DNA of 64,000 bases from Laspinema palackyanum D2c (GTDB lineage: Bacteria > Cyanobacteriota > Cyanobacteriia > Cyanobacteriales > Laspinemataceae). The notes under the pieces were generated by a model. That model searched no databases, was not told the DNA's origin, and was given only the letters and a program-made list of their open reading frames with translations. Within the stretch, counting starts at the first letter, position 1. Each line of letters starts with the position of its first letter. The stretch is taken from assembly GCF_025370875.1 (NCBI RefSeq), contig NZ_JAMXFD010000029.1:20973-84972 (forward strand), read 5' to 3'. Below are positions 63,890-64,000 of the stretch, in pieces. A program made the translations under genes and the position numbers.

Positions 63890-64000
63890 AGTAAAGCGCG
63901 GTGAGGAAAGGCAACGAACCGAGTCGCGCCTGAACCAAGACAATTAAAGAGTTTGAAAGCCAATAGAAACCTGGTCTCGTCAAGAAATCAGAAGTCTCTA

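Noticed and set aside
63861..64000. RNase P RNA gene
   Set aside because: The conserved GAGGAAAGTCC-type words and expected pairings are not present in the visible part.

Overview
This is cyanobacterial chromosome, most likely from a filamentous, Oscillatoria-like strain. The octamer GCGATCGC (HIP1) recurs throughout. Lineage markers present are hetR, rpaB, an NblB-like HEAT protein, a cytochrome b6f complex-C cofactor-assembly gene, cyanoexosortase A with its partners, an HpsJ-family gene and the SphS/SphR phosphate sensor pair. hetR alone does not prove heterocyst formation, because many non-heterocystous filaments carry it.

Region 1 (1-14.0 kb, all minus strand) is a surface-sugar locus. 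A tightly packed operon, read from 11.3 kb down to 1, carries legB, legC, legG, legI, legH, a PseA/PtmG-like amidotransferase, HisF-like and HisH-like proteins, ptmE, a CysE-like acetyltransferase, a PtmF-like oxidoreductase and the start of legF. Together they predict synthesis of a CMP-legionaminic-acid-type nonulosonic acid carrying an acetamidino (amidine) group. A PglK-type ABC flippase lies upstream. Next to it, two truncated sugar-nucleotide genes mark a collapsed older cluster, and a frameshifted hicB sits inside the operon.

Region 2 (14.4-24.0 kb) is an insertion-sequence graveyard. It holds an IS4-family element broken by an ISAs1-family remnant, an ISAzo13-family element (1,400 bp, 19-bp inverted repeats, TAA duplication) inside an alcohol dehydrogenase gene, an intact IS1182-family element, and a second ISAzo13-family element with a frameshift at an A-run. 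A Uma2 nuclease gene, a 36-bp perfect palindrome and a DUF2281 antitoxin-like gene lie between them.

Region 3 (24-34 kb) carries an FAD-dependent oxidoreductase, hetR behind a foldable leader, a sulfate-uptake operon (two lipoprotein binding proteins, a NIL-domain protein, CysA, CysT, CysW) and tRNA-Val(GAC).

Region 4 (34-46 kb) carries a secreted seven-bladed WD40 protein, a MacB-type exporter pair, a structured leader before a PleD-like response regulator-diguanylate cyclase, an NblB-like protein, a CBS-domain protein, a thioredoxin-like ferredoxin, an alpha/beta hydrolase, a CapA-family protein and dTDP-glucose 4,6-dehydratase.

Region 5 (46-64 kb) carries a compact cyanoexosortase A module (PEP-CTERM substrate, exosortase, associated protein, HpsJ), DUF456 and CCB-type membrane proteins, rpaB, a RadA with a large acidic insert, a large WD40 protein, a creatininase-family hydrolase, the phosphate-starvation set sphR-sphS-phoU-phoX, and nadC. 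A strong outward promoter at the right edge may drive a stable RNA or rRNA operon beyond the window.

The best candidates for something undescribed are the amidinated nonulosonic acid operon, the foldable leaders upstream of hetR and of the diguanylate cyclase gene, an orphan terminator at 38.17 kb, and the RadA insert.
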